Part shown: in pieces, positions 25,911 through 34,354 of the stretch
Layout: each line of letters opens with the position of its first letter
How positions within the stretch are numbered: position 1 is the stretch's first letter
Source of the DNA: Shewanella woodyi ATCC 51908
GTDB lineage: Bacteria > Pseudomonadota > Gammaproteobacteria > Enterobacterales > Shewanellaceae
NCBI RefSeq assembly: GCF_000019525.1
Contig: NC_010506.1
Coordinates: 124,001 to 188,000, forward strand
DNA length: 64,000 nucleotides
Direction: 5' to 3'
Notes under the pieces: model-generated
What the model was told of the DNA's origin: nothing
What the model saw: only the letters and a program-made list of their open reading frames with translations
The model's database searches: none
Program-made: the position numbers and the translations under genes

Positions 25911-25938
25911 CTTGAATATTGAAGTAAAAGCCCCATAT
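25911..25938 (+). promoter_or_regulatory. Sigma-32 (heat-shock) promoter of prlC
   Basis: CTTGAA at 25911-25916 and CCCCATAT at 25931-25938 with a 14-base spacer match the RpoH consensus (CTTGAA, then CCCCATnT) almost perfectly, about 70 bases before the prlC start. prlC is a known sigma-32 gene in E. coli. The rest of the 303-base spacer (25708-26010) shows no gene. Confidence 0.8.
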
Positions 25939-26010
25939 CTATCTTAATCAGATTTTTGCGCTTTTTTCAGCGCTCCAATCTCTCTCTATCGCAGATGCTG
26001 AGGAATAATC

Positions 26011-28050
26011 ATGAGCAACCCTTTGCTAACCAGCACCGTTTTACCCCCTTTTTCCAAGATTAAACCTGAACATATTCAAGCTGCTGTTGAGCAAGGCATT
26101 GCAGATTGTCGTAGTAAAATCGATGAAGTATTAGCCCAAACAGTGCCTTTCACCTGGGATAATCTTGTTGCTCCACTTGAGGAGACGGATGATGCCTTAG
26201 GTAAGATCTGGTCTCCAGTCTCCCATATGAATTCAGTTGTGAGTACGGAAGAGTGGCGCGCAGCCCACGATGCTTGTCTGCCACTGCTATCTGAATATGG
26301 CACTTTTGTCGGTCAGCATCAGCCCCTGTATCAGGCTTATAAATCATTGAGAGCTTCGGCAGAGTTTGAGCAGATGACTCAGGCGCAGCAAACTGTGATC
26401 GAGCATAGCTTACGAGATTTCGAATTGTCAGGGATCGGGCTAAATGATACTGATAAGCAGCGTTATGGAGAGTTGGTTAAGCGTATGTCTGAGCTAACCA
26501 GTAGCTTTTCAAATCAGCTACTCGATGCCACTCAGGCTTGGACCAAGCTAGTGACTGATGAAGCTGAGCTGGCTGGACTACCTGAATCTGCCGTTGCCGC
26601 AGCAAAAGCGATGGCTGCTGCGAAAGAGCAAGACGGTTGGCTATTTACTTTAGATTTCCCTTCATACTTGCCTGTGATGACCTATAGCGAGAATCGTCAG
26701 CTCAGAGAGGAGTGTTACCGCGCCTTTGTGACCCGAGCTTCAGACCAAGGGCCTAATGCCGGTGAGTTTGATAACGGTCCGTTAATGGATGAGATATTGT
26801 CACTTCGCCATGAGCTTGCCCAGCTACTAGGTTTCGATAGCTTTGCCCATAAATCTCTAGCCACTAAGATGGCTGAAAGCCCAGAGCAGGTGCTCGAGTT
26901 TCTTAATGAGTTGGCACTACGCTCCAAAGAGCAAGGTAAAACTGAGCTTGCTGAGTTAACCGAATTTGCAAAGCAGGAGTATGGCGTTACTGAATTAGCG
27001 TCATGGGATTTGAGCTTCTATGCAGAGAAATTAAAGCATCACAGATATGAGATCTCTCAAGAGCTTTTACGCCCATATTTTCCTGAAGACAAAGTTTTAT
27101 CAGGCCTTTTCTACACGGTAAATCGCCTATTTGGGCTGAATATCACCGAGCAGAAAGAGTTTGATTCTTGGCATAAAGATGTGCGCTTCTTTACGATAGA
27201 GGACAGCGAAGGTGAGCACAGAGGTAGCTTTTACTTCGACCTTTATGCCCGTGAAGGCAAGCGTGGTGGCGCTTGGATGGATGATTGCCGTGCTCGTCGT
27301 CAGACGCCTAACGGCCTGCAAAATCCAGTTGCTTACTTAACCTGTAACTTCAATGCACCTGTTGATGGTAAGCCTGCGCTCTTTACTCACGATGAGGTTA
27401 CGACACTATTCCATGAATTTGGTCACGGCATTCACCATATGCTGACCAAGATAGACGTGGCTGGAGTTTCTGGTATCAATGGCGTGCCTTGGGATGCGGT
27501 AGAGCTACCAAGCCAGTTTATGGAGAATTGGTGCTATGAGGAGGAAGCGCTGGCTGAGATCTCTGGTCATCATGAAACCGGTGAGCCACTGCCGAAAGCC
27601 ATGCTAGATAAGATGTTGGCGGCTAAAAACTTCCAATCGGGTATGGGGATGCTACGTCAGCTGGAGTTTTCTCTATTTGATTTCAGAATGCATCTGGAAT
27701 ATGACCCACAACAGGGTGCAGATATTCAGGGTAAGCTCGATGAGGTGCGTAGTCAGGTTGCTGTCATTAAGGCTGCCGATTTTAACCGTTTCCAACACAG
27801 CTTTGCCCATATCTTTGCTGGTGGTTATGCCGCTGGATACTACAGCTACAAATGGGCTGAAGTACTTTCGGCTGATGCGTTTTCTCGTTTTGAAGAGGAG
27901 GGGATCTTTAACGCGGAAACTGGCCGCAGCTTCCTTGAAAACGTACTGCAGATGGGCGGAAGTGAAGAGCCGATGGAGCTATTTAAACGATTCCGTGGCC
28001 GTGAGCCACAAATTGATGCCCTGCTGCGTCATTCAGGGATCAATGCTTAA
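26011..28050 (+). CDS. prlC: Oligopeptidase A (M3 metallopeptidase)
   Basis: 679 residues, the normal length for PrlC/OpdA (680). The zinc motif is HEFGHGIHH within TTLFHEFGHGIHHML, with the third ligand Glu further on in LPSQFMENW. The N-terminal helical half and the YAREGKRGGAWMDDC segment are typical of the thimet oligopeptidase family. It degrades short peptides, including cleaved signal peptides, in the cytoplasm. GAGGA stands before the ATG. It is under a heat-shock promoter and has its own terminator. In E. coli it is cotranscribed with rsmJ, which here is 24.7 kb away. Confidence 0.97.
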   Translation: MSNPLLTSTVLPPFSKIKPEHIQAAVEQGIADCRSKIDEVLAQTVPFTWDNLVAPLEETDDALGKIWSPVSHMNSVVSTEEWRAAHDACLPLLSEYGTFVGQHQPLYQAYKSLRASAEFEQMTQAQQTVIEHSLRDFELSGIGLNDTDKQRYGELVKRMSELTSSFSNQLLDATQAWTKLVTDEAELAGLPESAVAAAKAMAAAKEQDGWLFTLDFPSYLPVMTYSENRQLREECYRAFVTRASDQGPNAGEFDNGPLMDEILSLRHELAQLLGFDSFAHKSLATKMAESPEQVLEFLNELALRSKEQGKTELAELTEFAKQEYGVTELASWDLSFYAEKLKHHRYEISQELLRPYFPEDKVLSGLFYTVNRLFGLNITEQKEFDSWHKDVRFFTIEDSEGEHRGSFYFDLYAREGKRGGAWMDDCRARRQTPNGLQNPVAYLTCNFNAPVDGKPALFTHDEVTTLFHEFGHGIHHMLTKIDVAGVSGINGVPWDAVELPSQFMENWCYEEEALAEISGHHETGEPLPKAMLDKMLAAKNFQSGMGMLRQLEFSLFDFRMHLEYDPQQGADIQGKLDEVRSQVAVIKAADFNRFQHSFAHIFAGGYAAGYYSYKWAEVLSADAFSRFEEEGIFNAETGRSFLENVLQMGGSEEPMELFKRFRGREPQIDALLRHSGINA

Positions 28051-28065
28051 GTCTGTTTAATCTCA

Positions 28066-28101
28066 AAAATGCCAATCGGTTTAAATCGATTGGCATTTTT
28101 T
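28066..28101 (+). terminator. Intrinsic terminator of prlC
   Basis: The stem AATGCCAATCG / CGATTGGCATT with an eight-base loop is flanked by A-runs on the left and T-runs on the right, about 16 bases after the prlC stop. It could also work for the convergent monooxygenase gene. Confidence 0.88.
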
Positions 28102-28126
28102 ATATTCATATTCATCAAGTTCAGAG

Positions 28127-29251
28127 CTAGCTTTCCCACAGGAGTAGTTTGCGCCAGCCATTTACATTTGCTGGACCGCCTTTTCTGACAACAAAGTTAC
28201 GTATGACCCTTCCCAAGAATGTTCGACCTTTAGAGGCTAATTTTATGATCCGGTTAGACTCGTCGATGACCCAAGATATTCGCTCTAATCTTTGTTGTTT
28301 AAAGAGGTTGAAAATAGTATCAAGGTCTTGATGCTTATCGAGTAGATCCGCAAGGCAGTGAACATCCTCCAGTCCCATGCCAACACCTTGCTGTAGCGCA
28401 GGAGGGCAGCCGTGCAGTGCGTCACCAATTAACAAAACTGAGCCCGAGTATACCTCTCTAGATACGACGGATTGCAGGCGACCGGGAATAATATCTTCAT
28501 CGCAAGCTACTGCCTGAATAGCTTCTACTACTTTATCTTCAAAGCCCTTAAAACGTTTTAATAGCCATTGCTTGTCTTGTAGCTTTGTCCATTGATGACC
28601 TTTATCCAACACATGTGCGTAACAGTAAACCTTGTTGTCTGGCATTGGGTAGCGCATAAAGAAGCTGTCTGAGCCTAAGTAGTAGGTTGGTTGAAGACCG
28701 GCTGTTGGTTGATCGATTAAAAATCGCCAATTGGTCACCTGTAGATCTTCAAGCTCCGGCTGATTAAATGTCAGTTCACGCACTTGTGAGTTGATACCAT
28801 CTGCGCCTATTACACAATCGAACTCCTCTATACGGGAATCGCTAAAGGTGACCCTAACTCCTTTATCTAGCTGCTCTATGTTACGTGGACTGGTATTGAA
28901 AGTGACTTTACTCTCCATGTCTTTGCGTAATAGTGCCAGAAGCTTAGCCCTAGGAAGGGCAAGGAAAGGTTGATCATTAAATGGTGGAGTAAGTAGAGAA
29001 GCCGAAGATAGTAAGTGACCGTTAGGTTTTACATATTTTATCTTCTGCACTGCGTAGGAGAGCTGAAGTAATTCATCTTTCAAACCTAGCTTTTCTAAAC
29101 CAGCTACAGCATTGGCAGGTAAACAGATCCCTGCACCATCCTGACTCCACCCTGGTGATCGTTCAATTAGTGTGTATTTTTGTTGTAACTGGTCAAGGCG
29201 GCGAGCGAGAGCTAATCCTGCTATTCCTGCGCCAACAATTAAGATTTTCAT
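28127..29251 (-). CDS. FAD-dependent monooxygenase (PHBH/UbiH-like)
   Basis: 374 residues of group A flavoprotein monooxygenase. The Rossmann motif is LIVGAGIAGLALARRL, the DG motif FDCVIGADGINSQVRE, and the FAD-ribityl GD motif VLLIGDALHGCPPALQQGVGMGLEDV. No membrane segments are seen. These enzymes hydroxylate or epoxidise aromatic or polyketide-like compounds using NAD(P)H and oxygen. It stands alone, leftward, divergent from a thioesterase gene across 212 bases. The substrate is not readable. Confidence 0.88.
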   Translation of the reverse strand: MKILIVGAGIAGLALARRLDQLQQKYTLIERSPGWSQDGAGICLPANAVAGLEKLGLKDELLQLSYAVQKIKYVKPNGHLLSSASLLTPPFNDQPFLALPRAKLLALLRKDMESKVTFNTSPRNIEQLDKGVRVTFSDSRIEEFDCVIGADGINSQVRELTFNQPELEDLQVTNWRFLIDQPTAGLQPTYYLGSDSFFMRYPMPDNKVYCYAHVLDKGHQWTKLQDKQWLLKRFKGFEDKVVEAIQAVACDEDIIPGRLQSVVSREVYSGSVLLIGDALHGCPPALQQGVGMGLEDVHCLADLLDKHQDLDTIFNLFKQQRLERISWVIDESNRIIKLASKGRTFLGRVIRNFVVRKGGPANVNGWRKLLLWES

Positions 29252-29463
29252 CGATTATCTTTATGCTTATCAAAGGAAAATTTTCCACAGTATGGCATAT
29301 AAATAGTTTATCCATAGCTGATCTTATCGACCCGATTAAGTGCATGAGAGTGAGTTAGTTTAAAAGCCGAGAGAGGATAGGTGGTATAGCTTGTCTTGTT
29401 ATCTGGTATGACCTTTGTTAGCCTTTGCGCTCTTAATTTTCAAGGATGTGGGCTAAGTTCTAG

Positions 29464-29994
29464 ATGAATCTCTATTTTAGGCTGTTTTGGTTGTTTGTTT
29501 GGCGTGTACGCCACTGTAACTCTATCGGTTTTTTAGGCACCAGCCGTATTGCTTATCGTGCTTTGCCCTGTGACTGTGATATCAATTTTCACGTGACTAA
29601 CTCTCGTTATCCTGCATTTTTGGATCTGGCCAGAACCTATATGTTGGCTGAAATGGGCTTTTTGAACCGTTTTATTAAACTAAAATGGATGCCGATTGTT
29701 AATGCGGCCGAGTTCACCTATATCAGAGATATAAAACCTTTTACTAAGTTTGAGATTGAAACCAGGCTAGTAGGGTGGGATGAAAAGTATTTCTATATTG
29801 AACAAAGGTTTGTCAGTGACAATACCCTGCACTGTATCGTGCATGTACGTGGTGTGTTTGTGTGTAAGGGTAAACAAGTTCCGATTGATACCATGGTGAA
29901 AGAGGTCAATTTTGAAGGCCCTGCCCCTGAACTGCCAGCAGAAGTGGTGAAATGGAAGGAGTTTTTGCAGTTAAAGAAAGAGCAAAACATGTAG
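29464..29994 (+). CDS. Acyl-CoA thioesterase-like hot-dog protein (THEM6/4HBT type)
   Basis: 176 residues. A hydrophobic N-terminus (YFRLFWLFVW) is followed by a hot-dog domain with CDINFHVTNSRYPAFLDLARTYMLAEMG. The latter fits the D-x-x-x-H-(V/M)-(N/T)-N-x-x-Y active-site pattern of 4HBT thioesterases, and the resemblance to THEM6-like proteins is good. It likely hydrolyses an acyl thioester, possibly membrane-associated via the N-terminus. The start has no clear Shine-Dalgarno. The heptanucleotide array begins just after the stop. Confidence 0.78.
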   Translation: MNLYFRLFWLFVWRVRHCNSIGFLGTSRIAYRALPCDCDINFHVTNSRYPAFLDLARTYMLAEMGFLNRFIKLKWMPIVNAAEFTYIRDIKPFTKFEIETRLVGWDEKYFYIEQRFVSDNTLHCIVHVRGVFVCKGKQVPIDTMVKEVNFEGPAPELPAEVVKWKEFLQLKKEQNM

Positions 29995-30026
29995 AACCCA
30001 TTGCATTTTAATGATTAAGCTTTTGC

Positions 30027-30117
30027 TAGAACCTAGAACCTAGAACCTAGAACCTAGAACCTAGAACCTAGAACCTAGAACCTAGAACCTAGAACCTAGA
30101 ACCTAGAACCTAGAACC
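30027..30117. repeat. Tandem array of 13 exact TAGAACC heptamers
   Basis: Thirteen perfect copies of the seven-base unit TAGAACC (91 bases) start 33 bases after the thioesterase stop. There is no interruption or variant copy, which implies recent slippage expansion. Its reverse complement GGTTCTA is scattered through 1851-2284. It is non-coding in this position and lies between the ends of the thioesterase and GST genes. Confidence 0.97.
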
Positions 30118-30170
30118 AGCTAGTACTCAAGCCTAGAGCCTAGAACCAGCTAGTACTCAAGCCTAGAAGT
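30111..30170. repeat. Two 30-bp direct repeats abutting the heptamer array
   Basis: A 30-base unit beginning TAGAACCAGCTAGTACTCAA and ending CCTAGAGCC/CCTAGAAGT is present twice (30111-30140 and 30141-30170) with only the last few bases changed. It grows out of the last heptamer copy, so heptamer and 30-mer belong to one evolving repeat cluster. Confidence 0.85.
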
Positions 30171-30183
30171 TAGCTTAGAGCTA

Positions 30184-30837
30184 TTATGGTATTGGCCTGC
30201 GGCCTATTAATACCTCTGTTTCGGCTAACTCTATCTCCTCTTTTACTTGCAGGTAGGCTCCTCGCAACTGAGCTTGAGCCCAGTAACGGCTTAGGTTGTC
30301 ATATTTAAAAATTTGAAAATGATCTTTAGCGTAGAGTAGGCAGGGGATGAGTGCACAATCGGCTAAGGTTAAGCTGTCGCCGCATACCCAGTGGCTAGTT
30401 TCGAGAATATCATCGAGGTATTGCAGAAAGCGTTTGATGCTTTTTTCTAACTGTTTAAGCTTTATATGATTGGTGTCCTCAGGGTTAAGTTTTTGCTGCT
30501 CATACTCAAAAAGTACATTACTGAGCTCAAGATCGATCAATCTGTCCTGTAGTCGAGTATCAAGAGCGAGTGAGGGGCTAATTGGGAGCAAGCGAGTGCC
30601 TTTTTTAGAAAACTCATTATCTATGTACTCAATAATAATGCTGGATTCAGGCAGCAGTACTCCCTTCTTACTCTTAAGTAGCGGCACTTTCCCCGGAGGG
30701 TAAAACTGACAAAAATCTTGTCTGGAGAGGGGATCGGAAAGCTCTACTACTCTAGGATAGAAGTTTGCCTGCTTTTCATAGAGTGCAAGTAAGACTTTTT
30801 GCGAATAACGGGAGAGAGGGTGATAAAACAGTTCCAT
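30184..30837 (-). CDS. Glutathione S-transferase family protein
   Basis: 217 residues. The N-terminal thioredoxin-like domain begins MELFYHPLSRYSQKVLLALYE, with the cis-Pro segment PPGKVPLLKSKKGVLLPESSIIIEYID. The C-terminal helical domain contains WVCGDSLTLADCALIPCLL, the N-capping box typical of GSTs. No catalytic Cys is seen at the usual position; Ser10/Tyr11 may serve. Cytoplasmic, possibly detoxification. It follows the LysR gene in the same direction with a 121-base gap. Distinct from canonical Gst; substrate unknown. Confidence 0.85.
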   Translation of the reverse strand: MELFYHPLSRYSQKVLLALYEKQANFYPRVVELSDPLSRQDFCQFYPPGKVPLLKSKKGVLLPESSIIIEYIDNEFSKKGTRLLPISPSLALDTRLQDRLIDLELSNVLFEYEQQKLNPEDTNHIKLKQLEKSIKRFLQYLDDILETSHWVCGDSLTLADCALIPCLLYAKDHFQIFKYDNLSRYWAQAQLRGAYLQVKEEIELAETEVLIGRRPIP

Positions 30838-30958
30838 TCCCGCCTCCTAGATCGTTGTGCTTTTGTGACTGTATTCGTTTTTAGGTTTGCAGTAGTTAAT
30901 TCGACTGCTGTTATTGGTAACTCTAGCTTATTATTCTTAACTCAGTTCCGTATCAAAT

Positions 30959-31873
30959 TCAATCTTTCATATTCTCAGGTTTCATCTTGATTTGGATAAA
31001 GTCTAAAAATGCTTTTACTCTTGGGGGGATAACTTTGTCGAATGGGTGAATTGCGTAGACTCCACCTTCATCGAGGTGATAGTCAGGTAGAATATGTATT
31101 AACTCACCTTGTGCTATCTCATCTTCTACTAAGTAGCTGGGCAATATAGCAATACCCGCTCCCTGCTTAACCATCTGCGAAATTCCATGTCTGCTATTGC
31201 AGCAAATAAATGGAGAAACCTTAATGGTAAATTTATCGCCATAGCTGTTCTCTAACAGGAATGATTGAGGCAGATGAGTCGACGTTTGCAATATCCATTG
31301 GTGGTTTAACAGCATGTCCGGATGTAGGGGAGAACCATGCTGTTGAACATACTCTGGCGTAGCCACGATATATTCATCGAACTGACCTAGTTTGATGAAG
31401 CTGGTATCTGTTGGTTGTTGAGTCTCATTTTGAATGGCGATATCAACACTGTTTTCCAAGCGGTTGATGCGCCTGTCATCTAATTGAAGGTTGATCTCGA
31501 GTTTAGGAAACTGTCGACGAAACTCACCAATATGGGGAGTGATAAACTGCTCACCAAAGCAGATAGGGGTTAATAATGACACTCGTCCCCTGAGCTCAGT
31601 GCTTTTTGGCTGAGTGGTCTCTTCAGCTTGTTTCGCCAGTAGCAAGAGTTCAGCGCAGTGATGGTAAAGTTGCTGGCCATCTTCCGTTAGCGCCATCTTG
31701 CGTGTTGTACGCTCAATCAGCTGAGTCTCACACCTCAGCTCCAACTTTTTAAGGTGTTGACTCACCATAGAGCGACTGATCCCTAGCTCATCAGCCGCTC
31801 CAGTTAAGGATCCCTGTTCGACCACGTTAGCAAACACTAACATTCGATAGAGCTGAGCTGAGTCCATCACCAT
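30959..31873 (-). CDS. LysR-family transcriptional regulator
   Basis: 304 residues. The N-terminal winged HTH (about 6-65) contains GSLTGAADELGISRSMVSQHLKKLE and TTRKMALTEDGQQLY, and the effector-binding domain starts near RGRVSLLTPICFGEQF. A GTG or ATG start near MVMDSAQLYRML is plausible; ATG at the third codon (MDSAQLYR) is an alternative. It is leftward, upstream of and codirectional with the GST gene, an unusual arrangement for LysR; its target may be that gene or itself. Confidence 0.88.
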   Translation of the reverse strand: MVMDSAQLYRMLVFANVVEQGSLTGAADELGISRSMVSQHLKKLELRCETQLIERTTRKMALTEDGQQLYHHCAELLLLAKQAEETTQPKSTELRGRVSLLTPICFGEQFITPHIGEFRRQFPKLEINLQLDDRRINRLENSVDIAIQNETQQPTDTSFIKLGQFDEYIVATPEYVQQHGSPLHPDMLLNHQWILQTSTHLPQSFLLENSYGDKFTIKVSPFICCNSRHGISQMVKQGAGIAILPSYLVEDEIAQGELIHILPDYHLDEGGVYAIHPFDKVIPPRVKAFLDFIQIKMKPENMKD

Positions 31874-32038
31874 CCCCTCATGTAGTACCTCAGCTCAAGC
31901 CCACTCTTTGTTTATTGATAGTTAGCAACAAGCCAAGGTATATAAAGATTGTTTATTAAAACTAGGGCGAAGAGAGGAGTTTGTCCAGAATACTTTAGGG
32001 CAATAGTAGCCGCTATCAATGGAGCTTGGGGATGAGAG

Positions 32039-32072
32039 AAAAAAGCCGCTAATGGATGGGGTCATTAGCGGC
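32039..32072 (-). terminator. Orphan minus-strand intrinsic terminator
   Basis: GCCGCTAATG (32045-32054) and CATTAGCGGC (32063-32072) form a perfect ten-base stem. On the minus strand it ends in TTTTTT, so it would stop leftward transcripts. No leftward gene lies within 1.1 kb upstream; the nearest (the TorF porin) has its own terminator. A small RNA in about 32073-32270 is possible. The rest of 31874-32359 shows no gene. Confidence 0.6.
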
Positions 32073-32359
32073 GGTAAATAGGTTGGCAATTATAGTCGTT
32101 TATGGGGGACTCAGTAGTGATGCCGAACCTATGGCACTAGAATGACTGTTAGCTCTTCAATGGACAACTCGCCTAAAAAGCAGTTGACAGCTTAAGATGC
32201 CTTAAGTGGATTTAGTGAGATGGGGTTGTGGCTAAAACCTGGCTTTACTAGCAGCTCTGGGATCATTTTTCGTTGCTAATCCCTCTCTCTCTAGCTTGCT
32301 TTCTCTTATTGTTTTCATACTATAGAGCCCAATATTTGTTTGAATGTCAGTATAAAAAT

Positions 32360-33049
32360 ATGAGCCAGTTAGAATCTTTTTCAACTATTTATCAAAGAGC
32401 AAGTGAGCGTAAGGGGGGAGATGAGAGCCTTGAAAGTTTGCTTACTTCCAGTTTGACGCCAGATGAGATTGGTCAATATAAAGATGCTGAACTTCTCTCT
32501 GAGATGAGTAAAAAGGTATTCCAATCAGGGTTTATCTGGCGAATCGTTGAGAATAAATGGTCGGCGTATGAAGAGGCTTTTTTTGGTTTTGAGCCACACA
32601 AGGTATTGATGTTATCTCCTGAGCAGTTACAGGAGCGGGCGAGCGATCCTAATCTTATTCGTCATATGAAGAAGACCATGGCTATCTATGATAATGCCTT
32701 GATGACCCATGATATTGCCCGTGAGCACGGTAGTTTGGCTGAATATATCGCTAACTGGCCAAGTGAAGAGATCACACAACTTTGGGCAGTGCTTAAACGC
32801 CGTGGTACTCGATTAGGTGGCAATACTGGCCCCTATTTTCTGCGAGCGATAGGCAAAGATACTTTTTTGCTTACTGGGGATGTGCAAGGCTACCTCACTT
32901 CTCATAAGCTGGTTGACTTTGGTTTTAGCTCCAAGAGCGGTTTAAAACAGGTTCAGGGGGTCTTTAATACTTGGCAGCAGCAATCTGGTCGCAGTTTAGC
33001 TGATATCAGCCGAGTGCTTGCTTGCAGTGTCGGGGACAATCGAATTTAA
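32360..33049 (+). CDS. DNA-3-methyladenine glycosylase I-like (HhH) protein
   Basis: The frame opens at a TTG (32273) with a hydrophobic lead. ATG 32360 (MSQLESFSTIYQRASERKGG) gives 229 residues and the start typical of this marine branch, so I prefer it. KKVFQSGFIWRIVENKWSAYEEAFFGF corresponds to the Tag core, and RLGGNTGPYFLRAIGKDTFLL-TGDVQGYL looks like a helix-hairpin-helix plus the Asp position of HhH-GPD glycosylases. The Glu of E. coli Tag (Glu38) and its Cys/His zinc ligands are missing. It is therefore a divergent, possibly zinc-free base-excision glycosylase. No Shine-Dalgarno is obvious. Confidence 0.72.
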   Translation: MSQLESFSTIYQRASERKGGDESLESLLTSSLTPDEIGQYKDAELLSEMSKKVFQSGFIWRIVENKWSAYEEAFFGFEPHKVLMLSPEQLQERASDPNLIRHMKKTMAIYDNALMTHDIAREHGSLAEYIANWPSEEITQLWAVLKRRGTRLGGNTGPYFLRAIGKDTFLLTGDVQGYLTSHKLVDFGFSSKSGLKQVQGVFNTWQQQSGRSLADISRVLACSVGDNRI

Positions 33050-33059
33050 ATTTTTAAGC

Positions 33060-33085
33060 AAAAAAACCAGCCCGGTAGGGCTGGT
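33060..33085 (-). terminator. Intrinsic terminator of the TorF-type porin gene
   Basis: CCAGCCC (33067-33073) and GGGCTGG (33078-33084) form a tight hairpin with a GGTA loop, followed on the minus strand by a run of seven T. It lies 72 bases beyond the porin stop. Confidence 0.85.
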
Positions 33086-33156
33086 GGATGTTCGCCAAGA
33101 AATTAGCAATAAATAGAGATAAAGATTGAGCTATGTAGCAGGGTAAAACTTAGAAC

Positions 33157-33912
33157 TTAAAAGCTTTTACTGACACCGATTACAAATCGGTCATCAAAAA
33201 TTTCTGTTTGTGTACCATAAACCTTATGTGTCTCATCGACGGTGCTGCCGTGGTATCTAAGGTCAAACTTTAGGCCTGCATAAGTTTTGCTGATACCTAA
33301 ATTCCAGTGACCCCAACCTTCGGCGCCTTCGCCATCAAGGTCTTGGTAACCAACTGAGCCTGAAAGGTTAACGCCATTGCTGAACTCATAGCTTGGGTGA
33401 ATTGCGTAGTTAACACCTTGCCAGCCATCGACACCAAACCAATCATCTATCGTTGGTGTTACTTCCAACTGTATGTTGGCTTGACCAAACTGCTTACCCA
33501 CTTTAAGCCAAAGCTCAGTGTAGTTTGAGTATGAAGCACCTGGGTAAAGGTATGAGAAGACCATCACGTCATAGGTGATACCGCTGTCACCAAATTCACC
33601 TGCTTTACCGATAAATGGCGCGGTAACGATCTCAAGATTTGGATCGGCGAACTTGATGTTAGAAGCGAAAACACCACCATACCAACCATCATCGTTACCC
33701 CAACCTAATGTACCTTGTACTACAGGGACATCACCGTCTAAGGTTTCAGATTCACCACGGAAAACATAGTCAGATGCAAAAGTTAGGTTGCCATTGATGG
33801 TACCGCCTAGCACTTGATTATTCTCTTCAGCCTGAACCTGAGTCACAGAGGCTGCTGATAGTAGTAATCCACTTAGTAGTAACTTGTGTTGAAGTGTCAT
33901 CTTGATAGTCAT
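33157..33912 (-). CDS. TorF family putative porin (TIGR02001 type)
   Basis: The open frame starts at 33978, but residues before MTIKMTLQHKLLLSGLLLSAAS do not look like a signal peptide. ATG 33912 gives 251 residues with signal cleavage after VQA-E; ATGs at 33921 and 33900 are alternatives. The mature protein begins with LTFASDYVFRGESET, the hallmark opening of the TIGR02001/TorF outer-membrane family, continues with amphipathic strands, and ends IGVSKSF with terminal Phe. In Shewanella such proteins are linked to small-molecule uptake, but substrates are mostly unknown. Single-gene unit. Confidence 0.82.
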   Translation of the reverse strand: MTIKMTLQHKLLLSGLLLSAASVTQVQAEENNQVLGGTINGNLTFASDYVFRGESETLDGDVPVVQGTLGWGNDDGWYGGVFASNIKFADPNLEIVTAPFIGKAGEFGDSGITYDVMVFSYLYPGASYSNYTELWLKVGKQFGQANIQLEVTPTIDDWFGVDGWQGVNYAIHPSYEFSNGVNLSGSVGYQDLDGEGAEGWGHWNLGISKTYAGLKFDLRYHGSTVDETHKVYGTQTEIFDDRFVIGVSKSF

Positions 33913-33978
33913 GGAAGTCATCTCATTTAATGTATTTGTTAGCACAGAAGCACTATAGGGGGTAGTTGTGAATAGCAA

Positions 33979-34354
33979 TGGGGTGTGGGATGAATCAATC
34001 GCTAATAAATATGAACAATTATGAATGAATTGCTATCAGACGGAGTCAACTGAAGGTGTGAAAAATTTAGTTAATTACTCCAATAGTTTCAGCGGCCATT
34101 AAACATGCAGGCAACAAGCATATCTAACTGACGATGGATTTAACTTATCTGTAACACAAGAGTCTGATCTAGTGTATAAATTTGCATTAGCTTACAAAAT
34201 TCCGACTGCTTCTCCTTGTTGCAAACCGCCAGTTATGAGATAAAGACAAGTTCAAATCTTACACAAAAAATTATGCTGCCCACGTGTATAAGCTGCGGAG
34301 TTTCCTGCTGCTCGTATTTGTGACCTCGACTGGTGGCGTCAATTAGGAGTTCTC
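33979..34354. other. Intergenic region before the RND efflux genes
   Basis: No gene is seen between the divergent porin and the adaptor gene. There is no adjacent TetR/AcrR-type repressor. AGGAG at 34345-34349 is the ribosome binding site of the adaptor gene. I found no confident operator. Confidence 0.4.

Noticed and set aside
27677..28060. 127-residue plus-strand ORF in another frame of prlC
   Set aside because: prlC is intact and full length through this stretch, so this is not a frameshift fragment but a shadow.
30027..30170. CRISPR array
   Set aside because: The heptamers are contiguous with no spacers and there is no cas gene; it is a simple tandem repeat.
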